A DNA stretch of 64,000 bases from Bin107 sp965221655 (GTDB lineage: Bacteria > UBA8248): assembly GCA_965221655.1 (NCBI GenBank), contig OZ244906.1, positions 682,001 through 746,000 on the forward strand, written 5' to 3'. The position numbers and the translations under genes are program-made. Position 1 is the first letter of the stretch. Each line of letters starts with the position of its first letter. The notes under the pieces were generated by a model. That model made no database searches. It worked only from the letters and a program-made list of their open reading frames with translations, and was not told where the DNA came from. This document shows positions 50,832 to 58,670 of this stretch, piece after piece.

Positions 50832-52079
50832 ATGTTCGAGCCGTTTACGGACGACGTGTTCTACACCAAGCCCATTCCCGGTGTAGGTCTCCCGCCGAGG
50901 GAGGAGGAGGGCGCCGCTCTGCCCATGTTCGGGGGAGAGCCGGACGGCGGCGAGGAGGTTCCGTGCGCGGACCCGGCGCTGTTCCCCCTCAAACGGCGCA
51001 AGAGCACGCAAGTAGAGGTGCGCGGCGTCAAGATTGGCGGCGGCGCACCCATCGTCGTGCAGTCGATGTGCAACACCTACACGCACGACGTGGAGGCCAC
51101 CGTCGCCCAAATCGAGAGTCTCGAGAAGGCGGGTTGCGAAATCGTGCGCCTCGCCGTTCCTGACGAGGCCGCCGCCGCCGCCCTCTACGAGATCAGAAAA
51201 CGCACCGATATGCCCCTGGTGGCGGACATTCACTTCGACTACCGCTACGCCCTGGCGGCTGCGGACGCCGGCATCGACTGCCTGCGCATCAACCCCGGCA
51301 ACATCAACGGCGAGGACAGGGTGAGCGAGGTGGTCGCCGCGGCGAAAGACCACGGCCTGCCGATTCGCGTGGGCGTGAACGCGGGTTCGCTGGAAAAGCA
51401 TCTGCTGGATCGCTTCGGCGGCGCGACGCCCGAGGCGATGGTCGAAAGCGGGCTGCGCCACGTCGCCATGCTGGAGAAGCGCAATTTCTACGACACGAAA
51501 ATCTCCATCAAGGCTTCTGACGTCGCGCGCGCGGTGAAGGCCTATCGGCTGATGGCGCGGCGCGTCGAATATCCCCTGCATCTCGGCATCACCGAGAGCG
51601 GCAGCCTGCAGACGGGGAGTATCAAGAGCGCCGTTGGCCTGGGGATTTTGCTATCAGAGGGCATCGGCGACACCATGCGCGTCTCCCTGGCGGCGGACCC
51701 GGTGGAGGAGGTGCGCGTAGCCTACGAGATACTCAAGAGCCTCAAGCTGCGCCAAAAGGGCGTGAACGTCGTTGCGTGCCCCTCGTGCGGGCGCGTACAG
51801 ATTGACGTCGACAAACTCACGATGGAGGTCGAGCAGGAACTCGCCCACATCGATGCTCCCATTACGGTGGCCGTCATGGGCTGTGAGGTGAACGGCCCGG
51901 GCGAGGCGAAAGAGGCCGACATCGGCGTCGCCGGCGGGCACAAGCGCGCCCTGATTTTCATGAAGGGCGAAAAGGCGGGCCTGGTGTCCTACGACGAAAT
52001 CAAGCAGAACCTGGTGGAGCGCGTGGAGCAACTCGCCGCGCAATACGACGCGAAGAAAACCCAAGCGCTGCACTCCTGA
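50832..52079 (+). CDS. ispG: 4-Hydroxy-3-methylbut-2-enyl diphosphate synthase
   Basis: IspG is the 4Fe-4S enzyme that makes HMBPP in the MEP isoprenoid pathway. The core starts at about residue 55 (KSTQVEVRGVKIGGGAPIVVQSMCNTYT) and includes GVNAGSLEK, ITESG, VVACPSCGR and MGCEVNGPGEAKEADIG. The roughly 50-residue N-terminal extension is acidic and proline-rich and not typical. ATG 50832 has AGGGA 10 bases upstream; an internal ATG near 50925 would shorten but not remove the extension. proS begins 13 bases downstream. Confidence 0.94.
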   Translation: MFEPFTDDVFYTKPIPGVGLPPREEEGAALPMFGGEPDGGEEVPCADPALFPLKRRKSTQVEVRGVKIGGGAPIVVQSMCNTYTHDVEATVAQIESLEKAGCEIVRLAVPDEAAAAALYEIRKRTDMPLVADIHFDYRYALAAADAGIDCLRINPGNINGEDRVSEVVAAAKDHGLPIRVGVNAGSLEKHLLDRFGGATPEAMVESGLRHVAMLEKRNFYDTKISIKASDVARAVKAYRLMARRVEYPLHLGITESGSLQTGSIKSAVGLGILLSEGIGDTMRVSLAADPVEEVRVAYEILKSLKLRQKGVNVVACPSCGRVQIDVDKLTMEVEQELAHIDAPITVAVMGCEVNGPGEAKEADIGVAGGHKRALIFMKGEKAGLVSYDEIKQNLVERVEQLAAQYDAKKTQALHS

Positions 52080-52092
52080 GAAAACCCTCTTC

Positions 52093-53808
52093 ATGCGATT
52101 CTCACGTGGGTTTTTCCCCACGCTCAAGGAAGCCCCCGCCGAGGCGGAGGTGATGAGCCACAAACTCATGGTGCGGGCGGGCATGATCCGCCGTCTGGCG
52201 GCGGGCGTGTACACGCTCTTGCCGCTCGGGGTGCGCGTCCAGCGCAAGGTGGAGCGCATCCTGCGCGAGGAGTTGAATCGCGCGGGCGCGCAGGAGGTGT
52301 TCATGCCGACCCTGAACCCCGCCGAGCTGTGGCGCAAGACGGGGCGCTGGGAGGTCTACGGCAAGGAGCTCATTCGCTTGCAAGATCGCCACGAGCGCGA
52401 CTTTTGCCTGGGTCCCACGCACGAAGAGGTGGTTACCGACCTGGTGGCGCGCGAAGTGCGCAGCTACCGCGACCTGCCGCTCAATCTCTATCAGATTCAG
52501 ACGAAGTTCCGCGACGAGATTCGTCCGCGCTTCGGCGTTATGCGCGGACGCGAGTTCACGATGAAGGACGGCTACAGCTTCGATCGCGACGAAGCGGGTG
52601 CGGAGCGCAGCTATGCCGACATGGTGGAGGCCTACGGGCGGATATTCCGCCGCTGCGGCCTCGGCTTCAGTGCCGTGGAGGCGGATTCGGGCGCCATCGG
52701 CGGGAGTTTTTCGCACGAGTTTATGGTGATGGCCGACACGGGCGAGGAGGCGATTACCGTCTGCGACGCTTGCGGCTACGCCGCGAACGTGGAGAAGACG
52801 CCGGTGGGCATTGAATTGCCCGAAAACGAAGGGGGCGAACTCGAAAAAGTGCACACCCCCGGCGCCCATACGATAGAGGAGGTCTCTGCGTTTTTCTCCC
52901 TTCCCGCCCACCGCATGGTCAAGACGCTCCTCTATCTGGCCGACGGCGCACCCGTCGCGGCGATGATTCCCGGCCACAGGGAGTTGAACGAAGTCAAACT
53001 CAAAAACGCGCTCGACGCGGTGCATATCGAACTCGCCGACACACAAAGCGTGGAAGGAGCCACGGGTGCTGCGGTGGGTTTTGCGGGTCCCGTGGGGCTC
53101 TCGGGGGTGCGCCTCGTCGCCGATCCTTCCATTCGGGGCAGGGGCGGGTTCGTCGTCGGGGCGAACGAGACGGACTATCACTATACGGGCGCGCGTGAGG
53201 GGCGCGATTTCTCGGTCGCCGCGTTTGCGGATCTCACCGTCGCCGAGGCGGGAGACGCATGCCCCGCGTGCGGGGCACCGCTCGGCGTGAGGCGCGGCAT
53301 CGAGGTGGGGCACGTCTTCAAGCTGGGGTGCAAGTATTCCGAAGCCCTGGGCGCGGACTACCAGGACGAAAACGGCGAGATGCGCACCATCGTCATGGGT
53401 TGTTACGGCATCGGCGTGGGCCGCACGGTGGCCGCGGCCATCGAGCAGAACCACGACGAGGACGGCATCATCTGGCCCACCCCCATCGCCCCCTACCACG
53501 TGGACGTCGTGGCGGTGCGCACGGATGAGGAAACCCTGGCGGCCTGCGGGCAATTGTACGACGCGCTCGCGGCCGCGGGGGTCGAGGCCGTACTCGACGA
53601 CAGGGACGAGCGTCCGGGGGTCAAATTCAAGGACGCCGACCTCATCGGCTTCCCCTACAAGATGGTGGTCGGCCCCCGGGGGTTGCGAGAGGGCAAGGTC
53701 GAAATAAAATCGAGAAGAACGGGCGAGACGCAACTCGTCGCACTGGAGGAGGCGCCGCGCCACCTGGCGGAGACAATCGCACGCGAGACGAGCGAAGCCC
53801 GCACGTAG
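52093..53808 (+). CDS. proS: Prolyl-tRNA synthetase (bacterial type, with editing domain)
   Basis: The 571-residue class II synthetase has the N-terminal SHKLMVRAGMIRRLAAGVYTLLP, motif 2 FRDEIRPRFGVMRGREFTMKDGYSFD and a YbaK-like INS editing domain between about residues 225 and 400 (CDACGYAANVEK to HVFKLGCKYSEALG). The C-terminal anticodon domain has DDRDERPGVKFKDADLIG. It follows ispG closely and ends before a new promoter. Confidence 0.95.
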   Translation: MRFSRGFFPTLKEAPAEAEVMSHKLMVRAGMIRRLAAGVYTLLPLGVRVQRKVERILREELNRAGAQEVFMPTLNPAELWRKTGRWEVYGKELIRLQDRHERDFCLGPTHEEVVTDLVAREVRSYRDLPLNLYQIQTKFRDEIRPRFGVMRGREFTMKDGYSFDRDEAGAERSYADMVEAYGRIFRRCGLGFSAVEADSGAIGGSFSHEFMVMADTGEEAITVCDACGYAANVEKTPVGIELPENEGGELEKVHTPGAHTIEEVSAFFSLPAHRMVKTLLYLADGAPVAAMIPGHRELNEVKLKNALDAVHIELADTQSVEGATGAAVGFAGPVGLSGVRLVADPSIRGRGGFVVGANETDYHYTGAREGRDFSVAAFADLTVAEAGDACPACGAPLGVRRGIEVGHVFKLGCKYSEALGADYQDENGEMRTIVMGCYGIGVGRTVAAAIEQNHDEDGIIWPTPIAPYHVDVVAVRTDEETLAACGQLYDALAAAGVEAVLDDRDERPGVKFKDADLIGFPYKMVVGPRGLREGKVEIKSRRTGETQLVALEEAPRHLAETIARETSEART

Positions 53809-53851
53809 GGTGCGCCCGCGGGAAGCCTCTCCGTCGCTATCGCTCCAAAAC

Positions 53852-53880
53852 TTGACGCTCGTCGGCTTCGCATTTATATT
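53852..53880 (+). promoter_or_regulatory. Strong sigma-70 promoter for the small-protein / tRNA-Met / tilS unit
   Basis: TTGACG (53852-53857), exactly 17 bases and TATATT (53875-53880, 5 of 6) lie 44 bases after the proS stop. It is the best -10 in the window. Confidence 0.75.
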
Positions 53881-53884
53881 TTGC

Positions 53885-53913
53885 CCCTGTGGCGTAGCGA
53901 AGCCGCGACAGGG
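53885..53913 (+). promoter_or_regulatory. Leader hairpin overlapping a ribosome-binding site
   Basis: CCCTGT (53885-53890) pairs with ACAGGG (53908-53913), extended by GGC/GCC inside. Its 3' arm includes the AGGGAG site (53910-53915) of the following small gene. With transcription from about 53887, the hairpin would sit at the very 5' end of the mRNA and might stabilise it or limit translation. Confidence 0.4.
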
Positions 53914-53924
53914 AGTGTGCGGGC

Positions 53925-54116
53925 GTGGCCTACCAGGGAGTTCGTGAGTGCGCCGTTTGTGCCTGGCGGGAGAATTGTCGCCTCAAGTACCGCCACGAGC
54001 CGAACGGGGCGATGTTTTGTCCGGAATTTTCTCCGGACCTGAGATTGCAGGGCGTGCGAACGGAGGAGGCTCCGCCTTCGTCCGGCAGCGGGGAGCGAAC
54101 AACGGATGAGACGTGA
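53925..54116 (+). CDS. Small cysteine-rich protein
   Basis: This 63-residue protein has a CxxC, Cx5C and later CPEF arrangement: CAVCAWRENC at residues 9-18, then Cys at about 32. The pattern suggests a small zinc-binding or Fe-S protein, and similar short CxxCxWRxxC proteins exist in deltaproteobacteria as hypothetical proteins. GTG 53925 has AGGGAG 9 bases upstream. The 3' end overlaps the next small gene by 11 bases. It lies directly behind a strong promoter. The function is unknown. Confidence 0.65.
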   Translation: MAYQGVRECAVCAWRENCRLKYRHEPNGAMFCPEFSPDLRLQGVRTEEAPPSSGSGERTTDET

Positions 54117-54261
54117 AATCGAGATTTTGGTCCTGCTCTTTCTGGGATACTTGTGCCTGATGCTGGGGCTGCGCGTGGACGACGTCGGCATGAGTGTTTT
54201 TTTCTACATTCTCTCGGCGATGTTCTTTTTCGCCATCTTCCGGCCCAAGCAGTCTCCCTGA
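54106..54261 (+). CDS. Small two-helix membrane protein
   Basis: A 51-codon frame runs from ATG 54106 to TGA 54261. It encodes a charged start (MRREIE), a hydrophobic helix (ILVLLFLGYLCLMLGL), a short VDDVG turn and a second helix (VFFYILSAMFFFAIF) ending in RPKQSP. GGGAG lies about 11 bases upstream. It overlaps the cysteine-rich gene and ends 13 bases before the tRNA. A clear hydrophobic hairpin with charged ends supports a real membrane miniprotein. The function is unknown. Confidence 0.6.
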   Translation: MRREIEILVLLFLGYLCLMLGLRVDDVGMSVFFYILSAMFFFAIFRPKQSP

Positions 54262-54274
54262 CATAGTGCATCGT

Positions 54275-54351
54275 GGCGGCGTAGCTCAACCGGTTAGAGC
54301 ATACGGCTCATATCCGTAGTGTTGGGGGTTCGAGTCCCTCCGCCGCTACCA
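54275..54351 (+). tRNA. tRNA-Met (anticodon CAU, elongator)
   Basis: The 77-base cloverleaf has acceptor GGCGGCG / CGCCGCT (with one G-U pair at the first position), D-arm GCTC...GAGC, anticodon stem TACGG/CCGTA around CTCATAT, a TTCGAGT T-loop and an encoded CCA (54349-54351). CAU could mean initiator Met, elongator Met or Ile2. The body resembles elongator Met, and acceptor positions 4-5 are GG, not the C-C of tRNA-Ile2 that TilS recognises. It is nevertheless immediately upstream of tilS. Confidence 0.93.
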
Positions 54352-54378
54352 TTTTCTTGCCGTCTGGGGGTATTTCCG

Positions 54379-55887
54379 GTGGCCTCGGACATCAGGCAAA
54401 CACCATCGTTGCAGATCCGAAAGACCTTTGAGGCCAACGTGAGAAAGGGCCTCGCCAAATCCGCCTACGCGCCGACCTCTGCCCCCCTGTTGGTGGGCTT
54501 TTCGGGAGGGGCGGACTCCACCGCCTTGTTGCTGGCCCTCGAATCGCTCCTGCCCGATGCCCGGATGCTGTGCGCCGTGCACGTCGAACACGGCTTGCGC
54601 GGCGATGCCTCCAAACGCGATGCAGAACACGCGGAGGAGGTGTGCAGACGATACGGGGTCGATTTTCACTGCGCGCGCGTTCGGGTGTCGCAGGCGGCGC
54701 GTTGGGGCATCGAGGCCGCCGCCCGCGAATCGAGGCGTGCGGCCTTTTTGTCTGTCGCACGGGAGAAGGGTGCGGATACGCTCGCACTCGCCCACCACAG
54801 GGACGACCAGGCCGAGACCGTGCTCATGCGTCTGTTCGAGGGGGCGGGTGCCGGAGGCGTTGCGGGCATGAGGTGGCGGACCCCGCTTTCGTCCAAAGAG
54901 AGTGGAGAGGGGCGGCTGCACGTCATCCGCCCCCTGCTGGGCGTCTCGCGCGCGGAGATCGTGGAATATCTCGATGCGCGCGGCGCCTCCTGGGTTGAGG
55001 ATGAGACGAACGAGGACGAGAGTCGCTTGCGAAACCGCATACGCAGGCACGTCGTTCCCGCCATTCGGGAGCATTTGGGCGACGCAGCCCTGGAGGGAAT
55101 CACGCGGAGTGCGGAAATTGTGGCCGCACTCGCGTGCTTTCTCGATGAGGAGAGCGCGGATGCGGGCGCCGCCTTCATCCGTGAAGAGGAGGATGGGCTC
55201 GTCGTCTCGCCCCTGTCCGGATTGCGCGCGCGCGCACAGGTCGTGCGGGCGGGTGTCTGGCGCGTGGTGCTCGAGCGGCTGCTGGAAGACGCCCCTCCGC
55301 GCAGGCGCGCACTCGGGCGTTGGATTGAGGCTCTCGACGGCCTGGCGAACGGGAAGAACCCCTCGGGTGTCCTGCATCTGCCGGGTGGGTGCGAAGCGAG
55401 GAGGGAGTACGACAAAATGCTCTTTGGTCCCGCGCTTGCCGGGGTGCGCACGTGCGAGGAGCAGGAGTTGCGCGTTCCGGGCAAGACGCTCCATCGCGCA
55501 CTGGGCGTCGAGGTGGAAGCGACGCTCGGGGGGGCGGGCGGTGCGGAGGGTGCGTGGGAGGCGTGTCTCGACGCAGAGAAAGTGGGGGGCGGCGCCCGCG
55601 TGCGCGCGCGGCGCGCGGGAGATCGCTTTCGCCCCCCGGGCAGGCGCGGGGAACGAAAACTGAAAGATTATCTGATCGAGCGAAAAATCCCCAAAGCCCT
55701 GCGCGACCGCATTCCCCTCCTCGCGGTGGGGGAGAAGGTGGCGTGGATACTCGGCGAGGGCGTTTCTGCGGAATTTGCACCTGAGCGCAACACACCCGCC
55801 TCGCGCCGCCTGCGGCTTCGGGCGCGGCGGATTCTCGCATCGCCGGAGGGGGAGAATTCCCGCGTGGACGAGCGGGGGAAATCCTGA
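54379..55887 (+). CDS. tilS: tRNA(Ile)-lysidine synthetase
   Basis: TilS converts the wobble C of tRNA-Ile2(CAU) to lysidine. The PP-loop SGGADSTALLLALE is near residue 40, followed by HVEHGLRG and LAHHRDDQAETVLMRLFEG. A C-terminal TilS substrate-binding region contains DRFRPPGRRGERKLKDYLIERKIP. GTG 54379 has GGGGG 8 bases upstream; upstream in-frame codons run back into the tRNA and are not used. Confidence 0.94.
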   Translation: MASDIRQTPSLQIRKTFEANVRKGLAKSAYAPTSAPLLVGFSGGADSTALLLALESLLPDARMLCAVHVEHGLRGDASKRDAEHAEEVCRRYGVDFHCARVRVSQAARWGIEAAARESRRAAFLSVAREKGADTLALAHHRDDQAETVLMRLFEGAGAGGVAGMRWRTPLSSKESGEGRLHVIRPLLGVSRAEIVEYLDARGASWVEDETNEDESRLRNRIRRHVVPAIREHLGDAALEGITRSAEIVAALACFLDEESADAGAAFIREEEDGLVVSPLSGLRARAQVVRAGVWRVVLERLLEDAPPRRRALGRWIEALDGLANGKNPSGVLHLPGGCEARREYDKMLFGPALAGVRTCEEQELRVPGKTLHRALGVEVEATLGGAGGAEGAWEACLDAEKVGGGARVRARRAGDRFRPPGRRGERKLKDYLIERKIPKALRDRIPLLAVGEKVAWILGEGVSAEFAPERNTPASRRLRLRARRILASPEGENSRVDERGKS

Positions 55888-55940
55888 TACCTTGATCGTA
55901 GAGTGCGGCGAGGCGCAAACTCGAAAAAAAGGAAAGCATC

Positions 55941-57860
55941 TTGAACCAATTCTACAAGAACCTGGCCCTTTGGCTCATCATCGGTCTCATTATGGTGGGG
56001 CTGTTCCAGGCCTTCAACGGCCCGCGTTCGGCTGACAGGGCCATCGTCTACAGCGACTTCCTCGAGGCGGTGGCGGGCGGGCAGGTGAGCGAGGTGATCG
56101 TCCAGGGCGACACGATTCGGGGCCGCTATCTGAGCGGCAGCGCGTTTCGCACCCATGCGCCTAAGGACCCCAAACTCATAGACACGCTGCGTGCGAAGGG
56201 TGTGCGCATCACGGCAAAGCCCGTGGAGCAGAACGCCTGGTACGTCAACATGCTGCTCAGTTGGCTGCCCATGCTGGTGATGCTGGGCGTGTGGATATTC
56301 TTCATGCGGCAGATGCAGATGGGCGGCTCGAAGGCGCTTTCTTTCGGCAAGAGCAAGGCGCGCATGATGCCCGAATCGGCGAAGAAGAAGATCACCTTCG
56401 CGGACGTGGCCGGCATCGAAGAGGCCAAAGAAGAGCTCGAGGAACTCGTCGATTTCCTCCGTGACCCGCAGAAGTTCACGCGCCTGGGAGCCCGCATCCC
56501 CAAGGGCGTTCTCATGGTGGGCCCGCCGGGTACGGGCAAGACCCTCCTCGCGCGCGCCATCGCGGGCGAGGCGGACGTGCCGTTCTTCTCCATCAGCGGG
56601 TCGAGCTTCGTGGAAATGTTTGTCGGCGTTGGGGCGTCCAGGGTGCGCGACTTGTTCGAGCAGGGCAAATCGAACGCTCCGTGCATCATCTTTATCGACG
56701 AAATCGACGCCGTGGGCCGCCACAGGGGCGCGGGGCTGGGCGGCGGCCACGACGAACGCGAGCAGACGCTCAACCAGCTTCTCGTCGAAATGGACGGCTT
56801 CGAGTCGAACGACGGGGTGATTCTCATGGCGGCGACCAACAGGCCCGACGTGCTCGACCCCGCACTGCTGCGGCCGGGCCGCTTCGACCGCCAGATAGTC
56901 GTCTCGCTGCCCGACATTAAGGGCAGGCTCGCGATTCTCCAGGTGCACGCGCAGAAGGTGCCGCTCGACGAATCGGTCGACCTCCATCTCATCGCGCGCG
57001 GCACGCCCAGGTTCGCGGGCGCGGACCTGGCGAATCTGCTGAACGAATCCGCTCTCTTGGCGGCGCGGCGCGGCAAGCGCACCGTCGAGAACGAAGACCT
57101 CATGGAGGCGAAGGATAAGGTACTCATGGGCAAGGAGCGGCGCAGCATGTCGCTCAGTGAAAAGGAGAAGAAGAACACGGCCTACCACGAGGCGGGCCAC
57201 ACGCTGGTTTCGCTCCTGATACCGGGGACGGACCCGGTGGAGAAGGTCACCATCATTCCGCGGGGCTTTTCGCTGGGGAGCACGTGGTCTTCGCCGCTCG
57301 AGGATCGCTACAGCAACGACAAGACATTTCTCACGAACCAGCTCGCCTGCCTCATGGGCGGACGCGCGGCGGAGATGCTCGTCTTCGACGAGCTGACGAC
57401 GGGGGCGAAGGCCGACATCCAGTCTGCGACGGACCTCGCGCGCAGCATGGTCTGCGAGTGGGGCATGAGCGACAAGCTGGGGCCGCTGGCTTACGGCAAG
57501 AAGCACGAGCAAATTTTCCTGGGGCGCGAGATATCCCAGCACCGCGACTACAGCGACCAGGTGGCGCTCGAGATCGACAACGAGGTGAAGGGCATGGTCT
57601 CGTCGAGTTACGACAGGGCGTACGGCCTGCTCGAGGAGAACCGCGACAAGCTCGATTTGCTCGCCAACGCGCTGCTCGAACACGAGACCATCGACTTGAA
57701 GGACATCGAGTCCTTGATGGAAACCGGAAAAGTCAACAGGAGCCGCAAGGCGAAAGACGAAGTCAGCGAAGGAAACGCGCCGGTTTCTCCCCGGCCGGGC
57801 GAGAAGCCGCGCGAAGACCCCCAGGGGTCATCGACGGATTTGGCTCCCGGTCAGGCCTAG
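55941..57860 (+). CDS. ftsH: ATP-dependent zinc metalloprotease FtsH
   Basis: The 639-residue membrane AAA+ protease has two N-terminal transmembrane helices (about 6-27 and 103-125), Walker A GPPGTGKTLLARAIAGEA, Walker B CIIFIDEIDAVGRHRG, the second region of homology GRFDRQ and the Zn motif YHEAGHTLVS with the third ligand Asp in KADIQSATDLA. In E. coli FtsH degrades LpxC. The start is TTG 55941 with AAGGAA. The tilS-ftsH order is widely conserved. Confidence 0.96.
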   Translation: MNQFYKNLALWLIIGLIMVGLFQAFNGPRSADRAIVYSDFLEAVAGGQVSEVIVQGDTIRGRYLSGSAFRTHAPKDPKLIDTLRAKGVRITAKPVEQNAWYVNMLLSWLPMLVMLGVWIFFMRQMQMGGSKALSFGKSKARMMPESAKKKITFADVAGIEEAKEELEELVDFLRDPQKFTRLGARIPKGVLMVGPPGTGKTLLARAIAGEADVPFFSISGSSFVEMFVGVGASRVRDLFEQGKSNAPCIIFIDEIDAVGRHRGAGLGGGHDEREQTLNQLLVEMDGFESNDGVILMAATNRPDVLDPALLRPGRFDRQIVVSLPDIKGRLAILQVHAQKVPLDESVDLHLIARGTPRFAGADLANLLNESALLAARRGKRTVENEDLMEAKDKVLMGKERRSMSLSEKEKKNTAYHEAGHTLVSLLIPGTDPVEKVTIIPRGFSLGSTWSSPLEDRYSNDKTFLTNQLACLMGGRAAEMLVFDELTTGAKADIQSATDLARSMVCEWGMSDKLGPLAYGKKHEQIFLGREISQHRDYSDQVALEIDNEVKGMVSSSYDRAYGLLEENRDKLDLLANALLEHETIDLKDIESLMETGKVNRSRKAKDEVSEGNAPVSPRPGEKPREDPQGSSTDLAPGQA

Positions 57861-57939
57861 GTTCTCCCGCGTCTCGCATTTCGTTGCGTCGTAGTGGAGG
57901 GGTGCGCGGCGCTTTTGCGGTTTCGTCTTTGAGGGAAGC

Positions 57940-58668
57940 ATGGCCAGCCTTTGCGTGAACGTGGATCACGTCGCCACCATCCGCGAGGCGCGCAAGACGA
58001 ACGAGCCCGACCCGGTGGCGGCGGCGCTCATAGCCGAGCGTTCGGGCGCGATAGGCATCACCATCCACCTGCGCGAGGACAGAAGGCACATCCAGGACAG
58101 GGACTTGCACCTCATGCGCCAGGTGGTGCGGGGCAAGCTCAACCTCGAGATGGCCCCCGTCGCCGAGATGCAGGCCATCGCCCTGGATGTGAGGCCGGAT
58201 CAGGCGACCCTGGTGCCCGAGCGGCGCGAAGAGATAACCACCGAGGGCGGCCTCGACGTGGCGGGCAACGTCGCCCACATCGCCGCCCTGCTCGAACCGC
58301 TGCGCGCGGCGGGGATATTGCGCAGCCTCTTTATCGATCCGCATCCCGAACAAATCGAGGCCGCACGCTCGCTGAAAGTCGATTTCGTGGAACTCAACAC
58401 GGCGGCCTACTCCGAGGCCAGGGGCGAAGCCGCGCAGAGCGAGGAGTTGGCGCTTTTGCGCGAGGCGGCCTTGGCGGCCCACGGGGCGGGCCTCGGCGTC
58501 CACGCGGGGCACGGCCTCACGTATCTGAACGTGGGGCCGGTGGCCGCACTCCCCCACCTCCAGGAGCTGAACATCGGCCACAGCGTCGTCTCGCACGCGG
58601 TGTTCGTGGGCTTCGAGAGGGCCGTGCGCGAGATGGTCGACCTCGTCGAACGGGCCGACGGCGTCTGA
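57940..58668 (+). CDS. pdxJ: Pyridoxine 5'-phosphate synthase
   Basis: PdxJ condenses 1-deoxy-xylulose 5-phosphate with 3-amino-2-oxopropyl phosphate to pyridoxine phosphate. The 242-residue TIM barrel starts SLCVNVDHVATIREARKT and contains AIGITIHLREDRRHI, FIDPHPEQIEAA and GVHAGHGLTYLNV. It stands 79 bases after ftsH; that gap has no convincing signal. The nnr gene begins 2 bases after its stop. Confidence 0.95.
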   Translation: MASLCVNVDHVATIREARKTNEPDPVAAALIAERSGAIGITIHLREDRRHIQDRDLHLMRQVVRGKLNLEMAPVAEMQAIALDVRPDQATLVPERREEITTEGGLDVAGNVAHIAALLEPLRAAGILRSLFIDPHPEQIEAARSLKVDFVELNTAAYSEARGEAAQSEELALLREAALAAHGAGLGVHAGHGLTYLNVGPVAALPHLQELNIGHSVVSHAVFVGFERAVREMVDLVERADGV

Positions 58669-58670
58669 GC

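Noticed and set aside
54275..54351. CAU tRNA read as tRNA-Ile2, a TilS substrate
   Set aside because: Acceptor positions 4-5 are G-G rather than the C-C TilS determinants and the body resembles elongator tRNA-Met.
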